A DNA stretch of 47,426 bases from Lachnoanaerobaculum orale (GCF_003862485.1 NZ_RRCM01000001.1:1681698-1729123), one strand, 5' to 3'. Counted from the stretch's first letter, positions 7,191 to 16,584 are shown. The notes: a model not told the origin generated them from the sequence alone. A program made the numbers and translations.

Positions 7191-8088
7191 AACCCAGTTC
7201 TACACTCCATCCGTCTTTGGCAGTCTTTATAGCCGGAAAAATTTTCTTCAGCTTATCAATATACTCGTCAGGCTTATTCATTGACGGTGAATAATGTGTA
7301 AGCCACATTCTCTTAGGATTTGCCTCTTTGCCGAGATTTGCAGCCTCAGTCATGGTCATATGCTTATAACCTTTGGCATTGTCTTCCTTATCATCCTCAC
7401 CGTACATACCCTCACATATAAATAGGTCACAGTCTGCTGCATACTCGGCAATAACAGGAACAGGTCTTGTATCGGTACAATAGTTGACCTTTATACCTCT
7501 TCTGGCTTCACCCATTACCATATCGGGAGTATAGGTTTTATCTCCGTCTTTGATAATCTCGCCATGCTGCAATTTATTCCAATACTTTAGCGGAATATCA
7601 AGCTCCTTTGCTCTTGCGGCATCAAACTTTCCCTTTCTCTCAATAGAGATTCTGTAACCATAACAAGTCACCCGATGGTTTACCTTATACGCCTCTATCT
7701 TATATGGGGCAAAGTCTATCACTTCTTCGTTTTCTCTAAGTTCTCTAAACTGTATTTCAAAAGGAAGTTCAGGTGCTATAACCCTCATAGCATTTACAAC
7801 TCTCTCAAGCCCTTTTGGACCTATTACAAGCAGAGGTGTGGTCTTTTCACAATTTCCCATTGTGAGCAAAAGTCCCGGAAGTCCGCTTATATGGTCCGCA
7901 TGATAATGTGTAAAGCAGATCACATCTATAGGCTTCGGGCTCCATCCCTTTTCCTTTATCGCAATTTGGGTGCCTTCGCCGCAATCTATCAAAAGATTTA
8001 CTCCCTCACATCTGGCCATCATTGAAGTCAGCCATCTGTAAGGCAGCGGCATCATGCCCCCTGTACCTAATAAACAAATATCTAACAT
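7177..8088 (-). CDS. rnz: Ribonuclease Z (tRNA 3'-endonuclease)
   Basis: Metallo-beta-lactamase-fold nuclease that trims the 3' trailer of tRNA precursors lacking an encoded CCA. The zinc motif HYHADH is at residues 61-66, followed by GLPGLL. Further conserved points are NYCTDTRP, the aspartate-bearing FICEGMYG and a late LTHYSP. At 303 residues it is the normal short bacterial form. Its start overlaps the stop of rimI and its end overlaps tsaD, so it is translationally linked in the t6A operon. This places a tRNA maturation nuclease with tRNA modification enzymes. Confidence 0.95.
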   Translation of the reverse strand: MLDICLLGTGGMMPLPYRWLTSMMARCEGVNLLIDCGEGTQIAIKEKGWSPKPIDVICFTHYHADHISGLPGLLLTMGNCEKTTPLLVIGPKGLERVVNAMRVIAPELPFEIQFRELRENEEVIDFAPYKIEAYKVNHRVTCYGYRISIERKGKFDAARAKELDIPLKYWNKLQHGEIIKDGDKTYTPDMVMGEARRGIKVNYCTDTRPVPVIAEYAADCDLFICEGMYGEDDKEDNAKGYKHMTMTEAANLGKEANPKRMWLTHYSPSMNKPDEYIDKLKKIFPAIKTAKDGWSVELGYEEE

Positions 8089-8522
8089 TTTATATATCCT
8101 TCCATCAACAGAGCATCATCTAAAGGATTTGAGTAATACTCTCTTCTGATACCTATCTTTTTAAAGCCGTAGTTTTCATAAAGCCTTATGGCTGCGGTAT
8201 TTTTACTTCTTACCTCAAGAAATACTTTCTTTACCTTCATTGTCCTCAGATTTGAAATCATAAAGTTCATAAGTTCATGAGCAGACCCTGAGTTTCTGCT
8301 GTTTTTATCTGTGGCTATACGGAAAAGTTCGGCCTCATCCATATTTACTCTGAAAATAATATAGGCTAAGACTCTATAGTCTTCTTCAATTACCATACAG
8401 TAATCAAACTTTGATTCTATAGAGTCTTTTATATTTTTTTCGCTCCAGGCATCACTGAAAATATCACATTCAAGTTCCCTTATCGCCTCGGTATCAGTAG
8501 GAAGCATCGGTCTTAGCCACAT
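8082..8522 (-). CDS. rimI: Ribosomal-protein-alanine N-acetyltransferase-like (RimI)
   Basis: A 146-residue GNAT protein of the RimI type, which acetylates the N-terminal alanine of ribosomal protein S18 in E. coli. It begins LRPMLPTDTEAIRELE and carries the C-terminal LEVRSKNTAAIRLYENYGFKKIGIRREYY block typical of RimI. The acetyl-CoA loop is NSRNSGSAHELM, where alanine or glycine is normal. It overlaps tsaB by 29 bases; the start at 8522 has a good GGCGGAAAGAGAG site. The tsaB-rimI-tsaD grouping is common in Firmicutes. Confidence 0.92.
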   Translation of the reverse strand: MWLRPMLPTDTEAIRELECDIFSDAWSEKNIKDSIESKFDYCMVIEEDYRVLAYIIFRVNMDEAELFRIATDKNSRNSGSAHELMNFMISNLRTMKVKKVFLEVRSKNTAAIRLYENYGFKKIGIRREYYSNPLDDALLMEGYIKC

Positions 8523-9222
8523 CTCTCTCTCTTTCCGCCTGACTTTTTCTAAGGTAATTCGGACTCATATCATCTGCCGATATAACCTTGCCGGCTTTCA
8601 TCATTTCCATACCGAGCATTGCAATATTTGATGCTCTCTGTCTGTTTAAATTTAACGGTGCAAAATCATGTTTCATTGTAAGCTTTTCATCAATATATTC
8701 TCTGAATACCGACACACCGTCACCTAAGAATATCGCTCTTTCCACATTTTCCTTTGCACCTGTTTCTTTTAAAATTTCAAAAAGCTCGTCTATAGACACT
8801 GCCATAGACTCTGCTTTGACCTCAAGTTTTGTGTCGTTTTTATATATTCCCGTATACACCTGATTTCTTCTGGCATCCATTATCGGCACTATAAGTGCAT
8901 CACTTGCATAGATATTCATTGCCATAGCATCAAGTGTAGGAACTTCTATAAGTGGCAAATCCAGTGCCAGTCCGAGTCCCTTTGCACTTGCAGCCCCTAT
9001 TCTAAGACCTGTAAATGAGCCCGGACCTCCTGAAACGGCTATAGCTGAAAGCTCACTAAGGCTTATACCCGTCATCTTTACTATCTCATCAAGCATCGGC
9101 AACAATGTTTCCGAATGTGTCTTTTTAAAATTTGTAGTGTATTCAGCTATTGTCACATCTTCATCTATTATTGCAACTGAAGCCACCAATGCGGCACTTT
9201 CAATTCCTAAAATCTTCATCAT
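8494..9222 (-). CDS. tsaB: tRNA threonylcarbamoyladenosine biosynthesis protein TsaB
   Basis: TsaB is the non-catalytic ASKHA-fold partner that binds TsaD and TsaE in the t6A complex. Evidence: start KILGIESAALVASVAI, the conserved block AVSGGPGSFTGLRIGAASAKGL at about residues 63-85, and VPTLDAMA. Length of 242 residues is normal. It overlaps tsaE upstream by 23 bases and rimI downstream by 29 bases, indicating tight co-expression. Confidence 0.96.
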   Translation of the reverse strand: MMKILGIESAALVASVAIIDEDVTIAEYTTNFKKTHSETLLPMLDEIVKMTGISLSELSAIAVSGGPGSFTGLRIGAASAKGLGLALDLPLIEVPTLDAMAMNIYASDALIVPIMDARRNQVYTGIYKNDTKLEVKAESMAVSIDELFEILKETGAKENVERAIFLGDGVSVFREYIDEKLTMKHDFAPLNLNRQRASNIAMLGMEMMKAGKVISADDMSPNYLRKSQAERERDVAKTDASY

Positions 9223-9661
9223 CCATACCTTCTACAGCCACTTCTCTATAATCAAATCCCTTTTCAAGGTTCTTTGATATAACCACTCTTATCACATCTT
9301 TCGGCAATGCTTCCTCTATCAGAGTTGACCACTCTATAAGAATGACTGCATCATCAAATAAAAACTCGTCAAAACCTATCTCGTCAAGCTCCGATATATC
9401 GCTGATCCTGTATACATCAAAGTGGTGCAGCCTTTTATCGCCCTCATAAGTCTTTACTATATTGAAGGTGGGGCTTACAATATCCCTTTTTATATTAAGC
9501 CCTGCACCTATTCCCTTTGCAAATACAGTCTTGCCGACTCCAAGGTCTCCGTCAAGACATACTGCTACAGGACCGCTTCTTTTTTTCAAAATATTTGCAA
9601 GTCTGTAGGCAATATCAAATGTATCCTTGTCGCAAAAGCTGTCAAAAACAATTTTACTCAT
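9200..9661 (-). CDS. tsaE: tRNA t6A ATPase TsaE
   Basis: Small P-loop ATPase (153 residues) that resets the TsaBD complex. The Walker A motif GDLGVGKT is at residues 38-45; SPTFNIV and HFDVYRI are the other family signatures (about residues 63-85), and ILIEWSTLIEEALP follows. The gene directly follows the YcxB-like gene and overlaps tsaB. The set tsaE-tsaB-rimI-rnz-tsaD is therefore encoded in one overlapping block. Confidence 0.96.
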   Translation of the reverse strand: MSKIVFDSFCDKDTFDIAYRLANILKKRSGPVAVCLDGDLGVGKTVFAKGIGAGLNIKRDIVSPTFNIVKTYEGDKRLHHFDVYRISDISELDEIGFDEFLFDDAVILIEWSTLIEEALPKDVIRVVISKNLEKGFDYREVAVEGMDDEDFRN

Positions 9662-9662
9662 T

Positions 9663-10151
9663 CTAAAATATACTCACTCTTGTCTTTTCTTTTAAAATAG
9701 CGACTATTTTTTCTTTATTATCTTTAGTATACCTGTCAGGTAAAAGATATCCTCTTATCGCATCCACATATATAACTATAATTCCCGGCAATATCCTTGA
9801 ACGAAATCCGCTTTCCCACTTAAATTCAACCTTGTCATCTCCTGATGATACCTCTATGCCCTCGTCGTTAAGCGAAAGAGAAAGTCCTGCCCTAACGGCA
9901 TCCGTCCTTGCCTGCTTTTGTGACTTTAAGTAAAGCATTGCAGGCTGCACTATCAGAAACATATTTGACATTACCAAAAATAAAATCTTTCTCGGAATAT
10001 CAATCCTGTTCCAGGTAGTAATCATAAAATAATACATTGCCACAGTGAACAATATATTGAAAATAAGCAAAAATCCTCTGTTGCTGTGATACATGGAAAA
10101 AAGCCAAATATCCTTAGCATTCAGTTTCATATCTATTTTTATTTTGTTCAT
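9663..10151 (-). CDS. YcxB-like membrane protein
   Basis: About 162 residues. Two hydrophobic segments (residues about 28-48 and 58-75 of the frame) are followed by a soluble C-terminal half with SLNDEGIEVSSGDDKVEFKW and the DAIRGYLLPDR motif typical of the YcxB-like domain. Function is unknown in the family; it sits in the cytoplasmic membrane with the soluble part probably inside. I take the ATG at 10151, since the frame extends only to a TTG overlapping the tex stop. There is no clear ribosome site, so it is probably translated by coupling to tex. Confidence 0.75.
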   Translation of the reverse strand: MNKIKIDMKLNAKDIWLFSMYHSNRGFLLIFNILFTVAMYYFMITTWNRIDIPRKILFLVMSNMFLIVQPAMLYLKSQKQARTDAVRAGLSLSLNDEGIEVSSGDDKVEFKWESGFRSRILPGIIVIYVDAIRGYLLPDRYTKDNKEKIVAILKEKTRVSIF

Positions 10152-10152
10152 A

Positions 10153-12306
10153 TCAATCAAATACCATAGACAGCGCTATTCTCTTTTTCTTCAAATCCAC
10201 ACTGTCCACCCTTACTTCAACAATATCTCCGACACTTACCGCCTCAAGCGGGTGCTTTATAAACTTCTTACTAAGCCTTGAAATATGCACAAGTCCGTCC
10301 TGATGTACTCCGATATCCACAAACGCACCGAAGTCGATAACATTTCTTACAGTACCCTTTAAAATCATGCCTTCTTTCAAATCTTCCATCTCCATAACAT
10401 CTGTACGGAGTATAGGCTTTTGCATCTCATCTCTCGGGTCTCTTCCCGGCTTTTCAAGTTCCTTTACAATATCTCTTAGAGTGATTTCACCGATTTCAAG
10501 TTCATCACTTATCTTTTTGAAATCAGATATCTTCTTTGAAATACCGCTAAGACCTGATAAAGTGATATCGCTGTCACTATATCCCAAGCTCTCCAAAAGC
10601 TTTTTGGTGGCGGCATAACTTTCAGGATGCACACTTGTCATATCAAGAGGTTCTTTTCCGTCATTTATTCGAAGGAAACCTGCACATTGCTCAAATGCCT
10701 TCGGTCCAAGCTTTGAAACCTTCAAAAGCTCTTTTCTTGTTTTGAAGCTTCCGTTTTCTTCTCTGTATACCACTATATTCTTGGCAACAGCCTTTGATAT
10801 ACCTGAAATATACTCTAAAAGAGGTGCAGATGCGGTATTTAAATCCACACCTACCTTGTTTACACAGTCTTCCACCACCGCGCCAAGCGCCTCAGAGAGC
10901 TTCTTTTGGTTCATATCATGCTGATACTGACCTACGCCTATGGACTTAGGGTCTATCTTTACAAGCTCCGCCAGCGGATCCTCCAGTCTTCTGGCAATAG
11001 AAGCCGCCGACCTCTGTCCCACATCAAAATTCGGGAACTCCTCTGTAGCAAGCTTACTTGCGGAATATACGCTGGCTCCGGCCTCATTTACTATAATGTA
11101 CTCAAGCTTTTTGTCCACTTCCTTTATAAGCTCTACAATAACGGCTTCAGACTCTCTGGATGCAGTACCGTTTCCAAGAGAAATAAGGCTTATATTGTAC
11201 TTTTTTATAAGCTCCTTTAATACCTTCTTGGCCGCCTCCACCTTGTTTTGAGGTGCTGTAGGATAGATAACCGTGGTATCCAGTACCTTTCCCGTTTCAT
11301 CCACTACGGCAAGCTTACACCCCGTTCTGAAGGCCGGATCCCAACCGAGCACCACTCTGCCCGCTACAGGAGGTTGCATAAGAAGCTGAGTAAGGTTCTT
11401 TCCGAACACCTTGATAGCCTCATCCTCTGCCGCCTCTGTCAGGCTTGATCTTATATCTCTTTCTATAGAAGGTGCAATAAGTCTCTTATATGCGTCGTCA
11501 ATAGTATCCTTTAATATCTGCTCTGTATGTTCATTATGCTTTTTTATAATGCATTTTTCCAGATATCTGATAATCTCCTCAACCGGAGGGTCAAGCTTTA
11601 CTGTAAGTATCTTTTCTTCCTCTCCTCTGTTGATTGCAAGTATCTTATATCCTGCTGTTTTTGAAACACTCTCTGCAAAATTGTAATAATTTTCATATAC
11701 AGATTCTACAGTTTCATCCTTTGCCACAGAAGTCAGTATTCCCTGCTTAAATGAGAGATCTCTTATCTTATTTCTAAAAGCCGCATCATCAGAGATTTTC
11801 TCTGCAATAATATCCATAGCACCTGCTATAGCATCTTCAGGTGTCTCCACCTCAAGCCCCTCTTTATCTGAAAGGTATTTCTTTGCTTCCTCAAGTGCAG
11901 GCTGCTTCAGGTTTTCCTCGTAAATATCTGTGGCAAAATTCTCAAGACCTTTTTCAATAGCAATCATTGCCCTTGTACGCCTCTTCGGCCTGAAAGGTCT
12001 GTATAAATCATCTACCGCTACCAATGTGATTGCGGCTTCAATTTCTTTTTTCAACTCGTCGGTAAGTTTCCCCTGCTCCTCAATGGCTGAGAGTACCTGA
12101 GTCTTTTTTTCCTCAAGATTTCTAAGATACTTCAGTCTTTCATCAAACTGTCTGAGTATCTCATCATTAAGCGAACCTGTGACTTCTTTTCTGTACCTTG
12201 AAATAAAGGGAATGGTATTACCATCATCTATCAATTTGATAGTAGCCTCTACCTGTGCCGTCTTTATGCCAAGCTCTTCTGCGAGTATTTTTACTATATC
12301 AGTCAA
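10153..12306 (-). CDS. tex: Transcription accessory protein Tex
   Basis: A 717-residue Tex protein (YqgF-like, HhH and S1 domains), a conserved nucleic-acid-binding factor related to eukaryotic Spt6. Visible parts: the N-terminal Tex domain (FISRYRKEVTGSLNDE), the YqgF-like core (VLGWDPAFRTGCKLAVVD; SLGNGTASRESE), the HhH region (KVGVDLNTASAPLL; LLKVSKLGPKAFEQCAGF) and the C-terminal S1 domain (GTVRNVIDFGAFVDIGVHQDGLVHIS, positions about 650-715). The start codon is TTG at 12304-12306, supported by AAGGAGG five bases upstream. Long antisense open frames in this region are shadows. It is followed without a gap by the YcxB-like gene. Confidence 0.96.
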   Translation of the reverse strand: MTDIVKILAEELGIKTAQVEATIKLIDDGNTIPFISRYRKEVTGSLNDEILRQFDERLKYLRNLEEKKTQVLSAIEEQGKLTDELKKEIEAAITLVAVDDLYRPFRPKRRTRAMIAIEKGLENFATDIYEENLKQPALEEAKKYLSDKEGLEVETPEDAIAGAMDIIAEKISDDAAFRNKIRDLSFKQGILTSVAKDETVESVYENYYNFAESVSKTAGYKILAINRGEEEKILTVKLDPPVEEIIRYLEKCIIKKHNEHTEQILKDTIDDAYKRLIAPSIERDIRSSLTEAAEDEAIKVFGKNLTQLLMQPPVAGRVVLGWDPAFRTGCKLAVVDETGKVLDTTVIYPTAPQNKVEAAKKVLKELIKKYNISLISLGNGTASRESEAVIVELIKEVDKKLEYIIVNEAGASVYSASKLATEEFPNFDVGQRSAASIARRLEDPLAELVKIDPKSIGVGQYQHDMNQKKLSEALGAVVEDCVNKVGVDLNTASAPLLEYISGISKAVAKNIVVYREENGSFKTRKELLKVSKLGPKAFEQCAGFLRINDGKEPLDMTSVHPESYAATKKLLESLGYSDSDITLSGLSGISKKISDFKKISDELEIGEITLRDIVKELEKPGRDPRDEMQKPILRTDVMEMEDLKEGMILKGTVRNVIDFGAFVDIGVHQDGLVHISRLSKKFIKHPLEAVSVGDIVEVRVDSVDLKKKRIALSMVFD

Positions 12307-12319
12307 AATTGCCTCCTTA

Positions 12320-12673
12320 TCAATGCGCTATATACATTTGAATATAGTCCTGTATAACCTTAATCTGTTCCGGTCTGAATTGATTTAAAATTCTTTGATC
12401 CTTCAGCTGTACCACCACAAAAAGTATCATGGCATATATGATAAGTCCGATAATTATCCCAAATATTCCGGTCACAATACCGGCTACAGCCTTTCCTCTC
12501 ATTCCGCCCTTGGCTGAGATTATTGCAAATGCGATTGCAAATATCCCAAGCGGAATTCCAAGCGGAACACCCGATGTGGGCAGTGAACACATACATGACA
12601 GTATTGAGACTATGCCGAACACCATCGACCTGTTCTCCCACCTCTTTTTTGTCTTCTCTTCAGTATTTTTCAT
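12320..12673 (-). CDS. DUF4190-type small membrane protein
   Basis: 117 residues with two hydrophobic segments (about 18-55 and 60-90) linked by GGMRGKAVAGIVTGI. The SLPTSGVPLGIPLGIFAIAFAIIS part matches the general pattern of DUF4190/DUF4190-like proteins, which have a repeated glycine-rich A-x-x-x-G core. Function is unknown. It lies 13 bases upstream of tex and 14 bases downstream of the DUF2752 gene, all leftward, so it belongs to the same operon. Confidence 0.7.
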   Translation of the reverse strand: MKNTEEKTKKRWENRSMVFGIVSILSCMCSLPTSGVPLGIPLGIFAIAFAIISAKGGMRGKAVAGIVTGIFGIIIGLIIYAMILFVVVQLKDQRILNQFRPEQIKVIQDYIQMYIAH

Positions 12674-12686
12674 CTATAATCCCCGT

Positions 12687-13028
12687 CTATTTCAGTAAGT
12701 CTATGCCTCTAAAAACTAAAAACCAGTCCTTCACAACCCAATTCAAAAGCATTATAACGACTCCGATATACAGCATAGGCAGAATAATCTTATCCTTATT
12801 CAAACGCCTGCCGCTAATCTTATACTTTACTACAAAAGCGAAAAAAATAAAAGTTGCAATAACCGTATACAGCACTATCGGATTATAAATAAAGCTCTTT
12901 TCTACATTTCCTCTTATCAAAAACCTGACTGCCCTTGTGCCTCCGCATCCCGGACAATATAATCCTGTAAGCTCGTGAAATGCACATGGCGGCAGCGGTT
13001 TTACCAATTTATCAAATATTCTTTCCAT
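12687..13028 (-). CDS. DUF2752 family membrane protein
   Basis: About 113 residues. The signature PPCAFHELTGLYCPGCGGTRAVR near residues 13-35 (cysteine-rich, CPGCGGTRA) defines DUF2752. Two or three membrane segments follow (VLYTVIATFIFFAFVV; ILPMLYIGVVIMLLNWVV). Function is not known. I use the ATG at 13028 (MERIFDK); the open frame extends upstream through GTG codons into the hom terminator and those are unlikely starts. It is probably the first gene of the long leftward tex-tsa operon. Confidence 0.8.
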   Translation of the reverse strand: MERIFDKLVKPLPPCAFHELTGLYCPGCGGTRAVRFLIRGNVEKSFIYNPIVLYTVIATFIFFAFVVKYKISGRRLNKDKIILPMLYIGVVIMLLNWVVKDWFLVFRGIDLLK

Positions 13029-13030
13029 AT

Positions 13031-13058
13031 AAAAATATAGCACCACCTGTGGTGGTGC
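13031..13058 (-). terminator. Terminator after hom
   Basis: GCACCACC (13040-13047) and GGTGGTGC (13051-13058) form an 8-bp stem with a 3-base loop. On the minus strand it is followed by TATATTTTTAT. It separates pheB-hom from the DUF2752-tex operon, though some read-through may supply the latter. Confidence 0.8.
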
Positions 13059-13065
13059 CGAATGC

Positions 13066-14286
13066 TTAAGCTATCTTTGTTCTAATATATTTTATCACAT
13101 CACCGAGATTATTCAAGGCTGCAAGGAAATCTCTTTCCTTCATAAGGTCTGTAACCAATGCAAACTCATCCTTACCGTCAAGGTATACTTCCTTTGCATT
13201 CTTAAATGTCTCTTTGCACTTATCTATAAACTTGGCATCCCTGCCCTTAAATCTTACAAAGTACTTGTGGCTTGTCTCATTCATATCGACCACATTCTGC
13301 TTTTCATCTCCCCAGCCGAATGTTGCCACATTTTTATCCTTGTTCTTTGTAATAGCTACGATATCCGCCACTACTGCACTTGCTGTAGGCAGCTTACCTG
13401 CACCGCTTCCGTATAACATACTCTTTCCGAGCATATTTCCTTCCACCATGATACCGTTGAACACATCATTTACCATGTAGAGAGGATGGTCTCTTTCAAC
13501 CATTACAGGTGCAACAAATGCAAACACCTTACCGTCTTCAAACTTTGAATCACCGAAAAGCTTGATAGAAAGCTTCATATGCTTGGCATATTCAAAATCT
13601 GTAGTGTCTATCTTTGTAATACCCTCTGTATGGATTTCCTCAAAGTTTACTTCCTTGCCTGTTGCCAAAGATGCCAATATCGCAATCTTTATGCAGGTAT
13701 CATAACCTTCCACATCAGCCTCCGGATTTCTCTCTGCATATCCAAGCTCCTGTGCTGTGGAAAGTGCTTTTTCAAAGTCCTCACCCTCTGTATCCATCTT
13801 TGTAAGTATATAGTTTGTTGTACCGTTTAAAATACCTGTAATCTCTTTAAAATGCTCACCGGCATAGCTTTCCGTAATTGTTCTGATTATCGGAATACCT
13901 CCGCCTACACTTGCCTCAAAGAAGAAGTTTACATTTTTTTCTCTTGCAATCTTTAAAAGCTCGGTACCGTGTGCAGCTACCAATGCCTTATTTGATGTGG
14001 TTACATGCTTTCCTGAAAGAAGTGCATCTCTTACAAACTCAAATGCAGGAGATGTTCCTCCCATTGTCTCCACTACCACATCTATATCATTATCTTCTAT
14101 TATTTCCTTTATGTCATGTACAACTAGACTTTCCCACTCGCTGCCCGGAAACTCACGGATATCAAGAATCTTTTTTACCGCTATACCTTCACCTGTCTTT
14201 TTCTTTAAAAGAGTATTGTTCTCCTTTATAACTTCATATACACCTGAACCTACTGTTCCAAATCCTAAAATTGCAATATTAAACAT
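13066..14286 (-). CDS. hom: Homoserine dehydrogenase
   Basis: NAD(P)-dependent reduction of aspartate semialdehyde to homoserine, feeding threonine and methionine synthesis. The Rossmann start is AILGFGTVGSGVYEVI. The catalytic block GGGIPIIRTITESYAG, then ILNGTTNYILTKM and GYAERNPEADVEGYDTCIKIAILA are the family hallmarks. At 406 residues it has a C-terminal ACT-like part (KYFVRFKGRDAK onward), the usual site for threonine feedback. It starts with ATG behind GGGAG and lies 3 bases after pheB. A terminator follows at 13031-13058. Confidence 0.97.
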   Translation of the reverse strand: MFNIAILGFGTVGSGVYEVIKENNTLLKKKTGEGIAVKKILDIREFPGSEWESLVVHDIKEIIEDNDIDVVVETMGGTSPAFEFVRDALLSGKHVTTSNKALVAAHGTELLKIAREKNVNFFFEASVGGGIPIIRTITESYAGEHFKEITGILNGTTNYILTKMDTEGEDFEKALSTAQELGYAERNPEADVEGYDTCIKIAILASLATGKEVNFEEIHTEGITKIDTTDFEYAKHMKLSIKLFGDSKFEDGKVFAFVAPVMVERDHPLYMVNDVFNGIMVEGNMLGKSMLYGSGAGKLPTASAVVADIVAITKNKDKNVATFGWGDEKQNVVDMNETSHKYFVRFKGRDAKFIDKCKETFKNAKEVYLDGKDEFALVTDLMKERDFLAALNNLGDVIKYIRTKIA

Positions 14287-14289
14287 ATA

Positions 14290-14733
14290 TTACTCCCTAG
14301 CTAAAATTTTTATATCAAAGATGCCTTCCAAACTTCTGATTTCATATACCAGCTTAGACAAGTCTCCGGTATCCTTCAAAATCTCTATAGACAAAGAAAT
14401 AGTTGCCACACCGCTTACCGGTATAGTTTGATGTATTGTCAAAATATTGGCATGATATTTTGCAACTACTGCCAAAAGCTCCGATAAAAGACCCGGTTCA
14501 TCCGATATCTGAATTGAAAGGGTAATATTCCTTCCCTTTGAAGAATCATCAAACGGAAATATATCATCCTTATATTTATAAAATGAGCTCCTGCTTATAC
14601 CACATTTATCTGTGGCTTCTTTTACAGTCATCATCTTATCCGCTGTCAGCAGTCTTTTCGCCTCAACCACTTTTATAAGTACCTCAGGCACCGCCTTGTC
14701 TTTTACCACATAATATTTGACATTCTGTTCCAT
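14290..14733 (-). CDS. pheB: ACT domain protein, PheB/UPF0735 family
   Basis: 147 residues. Residues 1-70 carry a helix-turn-helix-like segment (TVKEATDKCGISRSSFYKYKDDIFPF); residues about 75-147 form an ACT domain (ISDEPGLLSELLAVVAKYHANILTIHQTIP). This is the UPF0735 family, often called PheB and found upstream of hom in Firmicutes. It probably senses an amino acid; its activity is not established. It is co-transcribed with hom (3-base gap). The upstream gap to 14833 contains no gene. Confidence 0.9.
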   Translation of the reverse strand: MEQNVKYYVVKDKAVPEVLIKVVEAKRLLTADKMMTVKEATDKCGISRSSFYKYKDDIFPFDDSSKGRNITLSIQISDEPGLLSELLAVVAKYHANILTIHQTIPVSGVATISLSIEILKDTGDLSKLVYEIRSLEGIFDIKILARE

Positions 14734-14832
14734 GTTCGCCTCTAAAATACATCTGTTCGTCTACCGCACAATGATAGCATACAGGATTTTAAATTGCAAG
14801 TAAAAATCAGTTACGGCATCCGATTTACGACA

Positions 14833-14867
14833 CAAAAAAGAGGCCGAATACACAGCCTCTAAAAAAA
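14833..14867 (-). terminator. Terminator after the phosphohexomutase gene
   Basis: On the minus strand AGAGGC and GCCTCT (stem at 14839-14844 with 14855-14860) enclose a 10-base loop, followed by TTTTTT. The A run on the other side makes it bidirectional in form. Confidence 0.85.
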
Positions 14868-14868
14868 T

Positions 14869-16584
14869 TTATGCTAAATGCTTCTTAAGTTCGTCAGCTA
14901 TTTTGCTCTCAAGTTCTCTTGCACTTGACTCATTTTCACCGGTTATTGCAAGGTATAATTTAAGCTTAGGCTCGGTTCCTGAAGGTCTTAATACCGCACT
15001 TGAATTGCCCTCAAGCATATACTTGATAACATTTGACTTTGGAAGCTTTATCTCCTCCTTGGCACCTGTTTTCAGTGTAGTCTGAGTGGAAGTCTCATAA
15101 TCTCTTACCTCAAGCACCTTCACACCTGCAATCTCACTTGGAGTATTGTTTCTGAAGCTGTCCATTATCTCATTCATCTTATTCATACCGCTCTCGCCTT
15201 CAAACTCAAATGAATAAAGTGTATTCAGATAATAGCCGTACTTCTTATAAAGTCCCTCAAGTACCTCAAGCAGTGACTTTCCTTCAGCCTTGTAGTATGC
15301 AAACATCTGTGCAATCAGATATGAGCCGTTTACGGCATCCTTATCTCTTACATAGCTTCCTGAAAGGTAACCGTAGCTCTCCTCAAATCCGAGAAGATAT
15401 CTGTCAACCTCACTGTCCTTTTCAAGACCTGCAATCTGATCTCCTATATACTTAAATCCTGTAAGTACATCTCTGGTCTCAATGCCGTAGTCGTCAGCCA
15501 CTCTCTTTGCAAGATCCGTGGTAACTATGGTCTTTACAAGTACAGGCTTCTTAGGCATTATACCCATAGCAATCTTTCTCTTTGCAATAAAGTCTGTAAG
15601 AAGTACACCTACCTCATTACCTGAGAAAAGTCTGAAGTCGTCGCCCTGCTTTACGGCAATACCCACTCTGTCACAGTCCGGGTCTGTAGCTATAAGTATA
15701 TCGGCACCCACATCCTTTGCAACCTTAAGACCTACCTCAAGTGCCTGTCTTATCTCAGGGTTAGGATATGGACAGGTAGGGAAATCACCGTTTGGAGTAG
15801 CCTGCTCTTTAACCACCTCGATATTTGTGAAGCCGTTTTTCTTAAGACAGGTTGTAACACATCTGAGTCCCGTTCCGTACAGCGGTGTATAAGCAATCTT
15901 TACGTCCTTATTTACATCATCACCTATGAAAGTCTGTGTTGAAACCGCATCTATGAACTCGTTAAAAGTATTCTCACTTATATACTCTATAATACCTGTC
16001 TCAAGTCCTTCTTTGAAGTCCACAATCTTGTAATCGGAGAATGTATCCACACTGTTTATCTCATCAAGTATTCTGTCTGCCGCCTCATTGGCTATCTGAC
16101 ATCCGTCCGCACCATAAACCTTATATCCGTTGTATTTTGCAGGATTGTGGCTGGCTGTTACCATTATACCGCCGTCACATCCGAGCTCTCTTACCGCAAA
16201 AGAAAGTGCAGGTGTAGGCATAAGCTCTTTCCAGATATATACCTTGATTCCCGCTCCTGCAAATATTCCTGCCGCCCATTTTGCAAAAAGCTCCGAATTA
16301 TGTCTGCTGTCATATGATATGGCAATCTTAGGAGTCTTTGATATGGAATTTATATAGTTTGCCAACCCTCTGCTGGCTTTACCTACAGTATAGATATTCA
16401 TTCTGTTACTTCCGACACCCAGTACGCCTCTTAAACCTCCTGTACCGAAAGCAAGCTCCTTATAGAATCTGTCGTTGATAGCGTCTTCATCGCTCTCGAT
16501 AGCCGCAAGCTCCGCTACAAGATTTTCATCCTTAAGTTTTGCACTCTTCCAAGTCTCATAAGTTTTTTTTGTAAGTTCGTTCAT
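14869..16584 (-). CDS. Phosphoglucomutase/phosphomannomutase
   Basis: About 571 residues, alpha-D-phosphohexomutase superfamily, interconverting sugar 1- and 6-phosphates. The catalytic serine loop is IMVTASHNPAKYNGYK, the metal loop is DPDCDRVGIAV, the sugar loop is GFEESYGYLSG, and the phosphate-binding loop is RPSGTEPKLKLY. Length fits the long PgcA-type alpha-phosphoglucomutases of Firmicutes. I chose the ATG at 16584 (MNELTKKTYE) because GGAG precedes it directly; an upstream extension of 15 codons has no such site. It is probably its own transcription unit, with a terminator at 14833-14867. Confidence 0.95.
   Translation of the reverse strand: MNELTKKTYETWKSAKLKDENLVAELAAIESDEDAINDRFYKELAFGTGGLRGVLGVGSNRMNIYTVGKASRGLANYINSISKTPKIAISYDSRHNSELFAKWAAGIFAGAGIKVYIWKELMPTPALSFAVRELGCDGGIMVTASHNPAKYNGYKVYGADGCQIANEAADRILDEINSVDTFSDYKIVDFKEGLETGIIEYISENTFNEFIDAVSTQTFIGDDVNKDVKIAYTPLYGTGLRCVTTCLKKNGFTNIEVVKEQATPNGDFPTCPYPNPEIRQALEVGLKVAKDVGADILIATDPDCDRVGIAVKQGDDFRLFSGNEVGVLLTDFIAKRKIAMGIMPKKPVLVKTIVTTDLAKRVADDYGIETRDVLTGFKYIGDQIAGLEKDSEVDRYLLGFEESYGYLSGSYVRDKDAVNGSYLIAQMFAYYKAEGKSLLEVLEGLYKKYGYYLNTLYSFEFEGESGMNKMNEIMDSFRNNTPSEIAGVKVLEVRDYETSTQTTLKTGAKEEIKLPKSNVIKYMLEGNSSAVLRPSGTEPKLKLYLAITGENESSARELESKIADELKKHLA

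Noticed and set aside
10367-11686. Several long open frames on the plus strand inside tex
   Set aside because: They lack ribosome sites, have unnatural serine- and cysteine-rich composition and are mirror frames of a strongly conserved gene.
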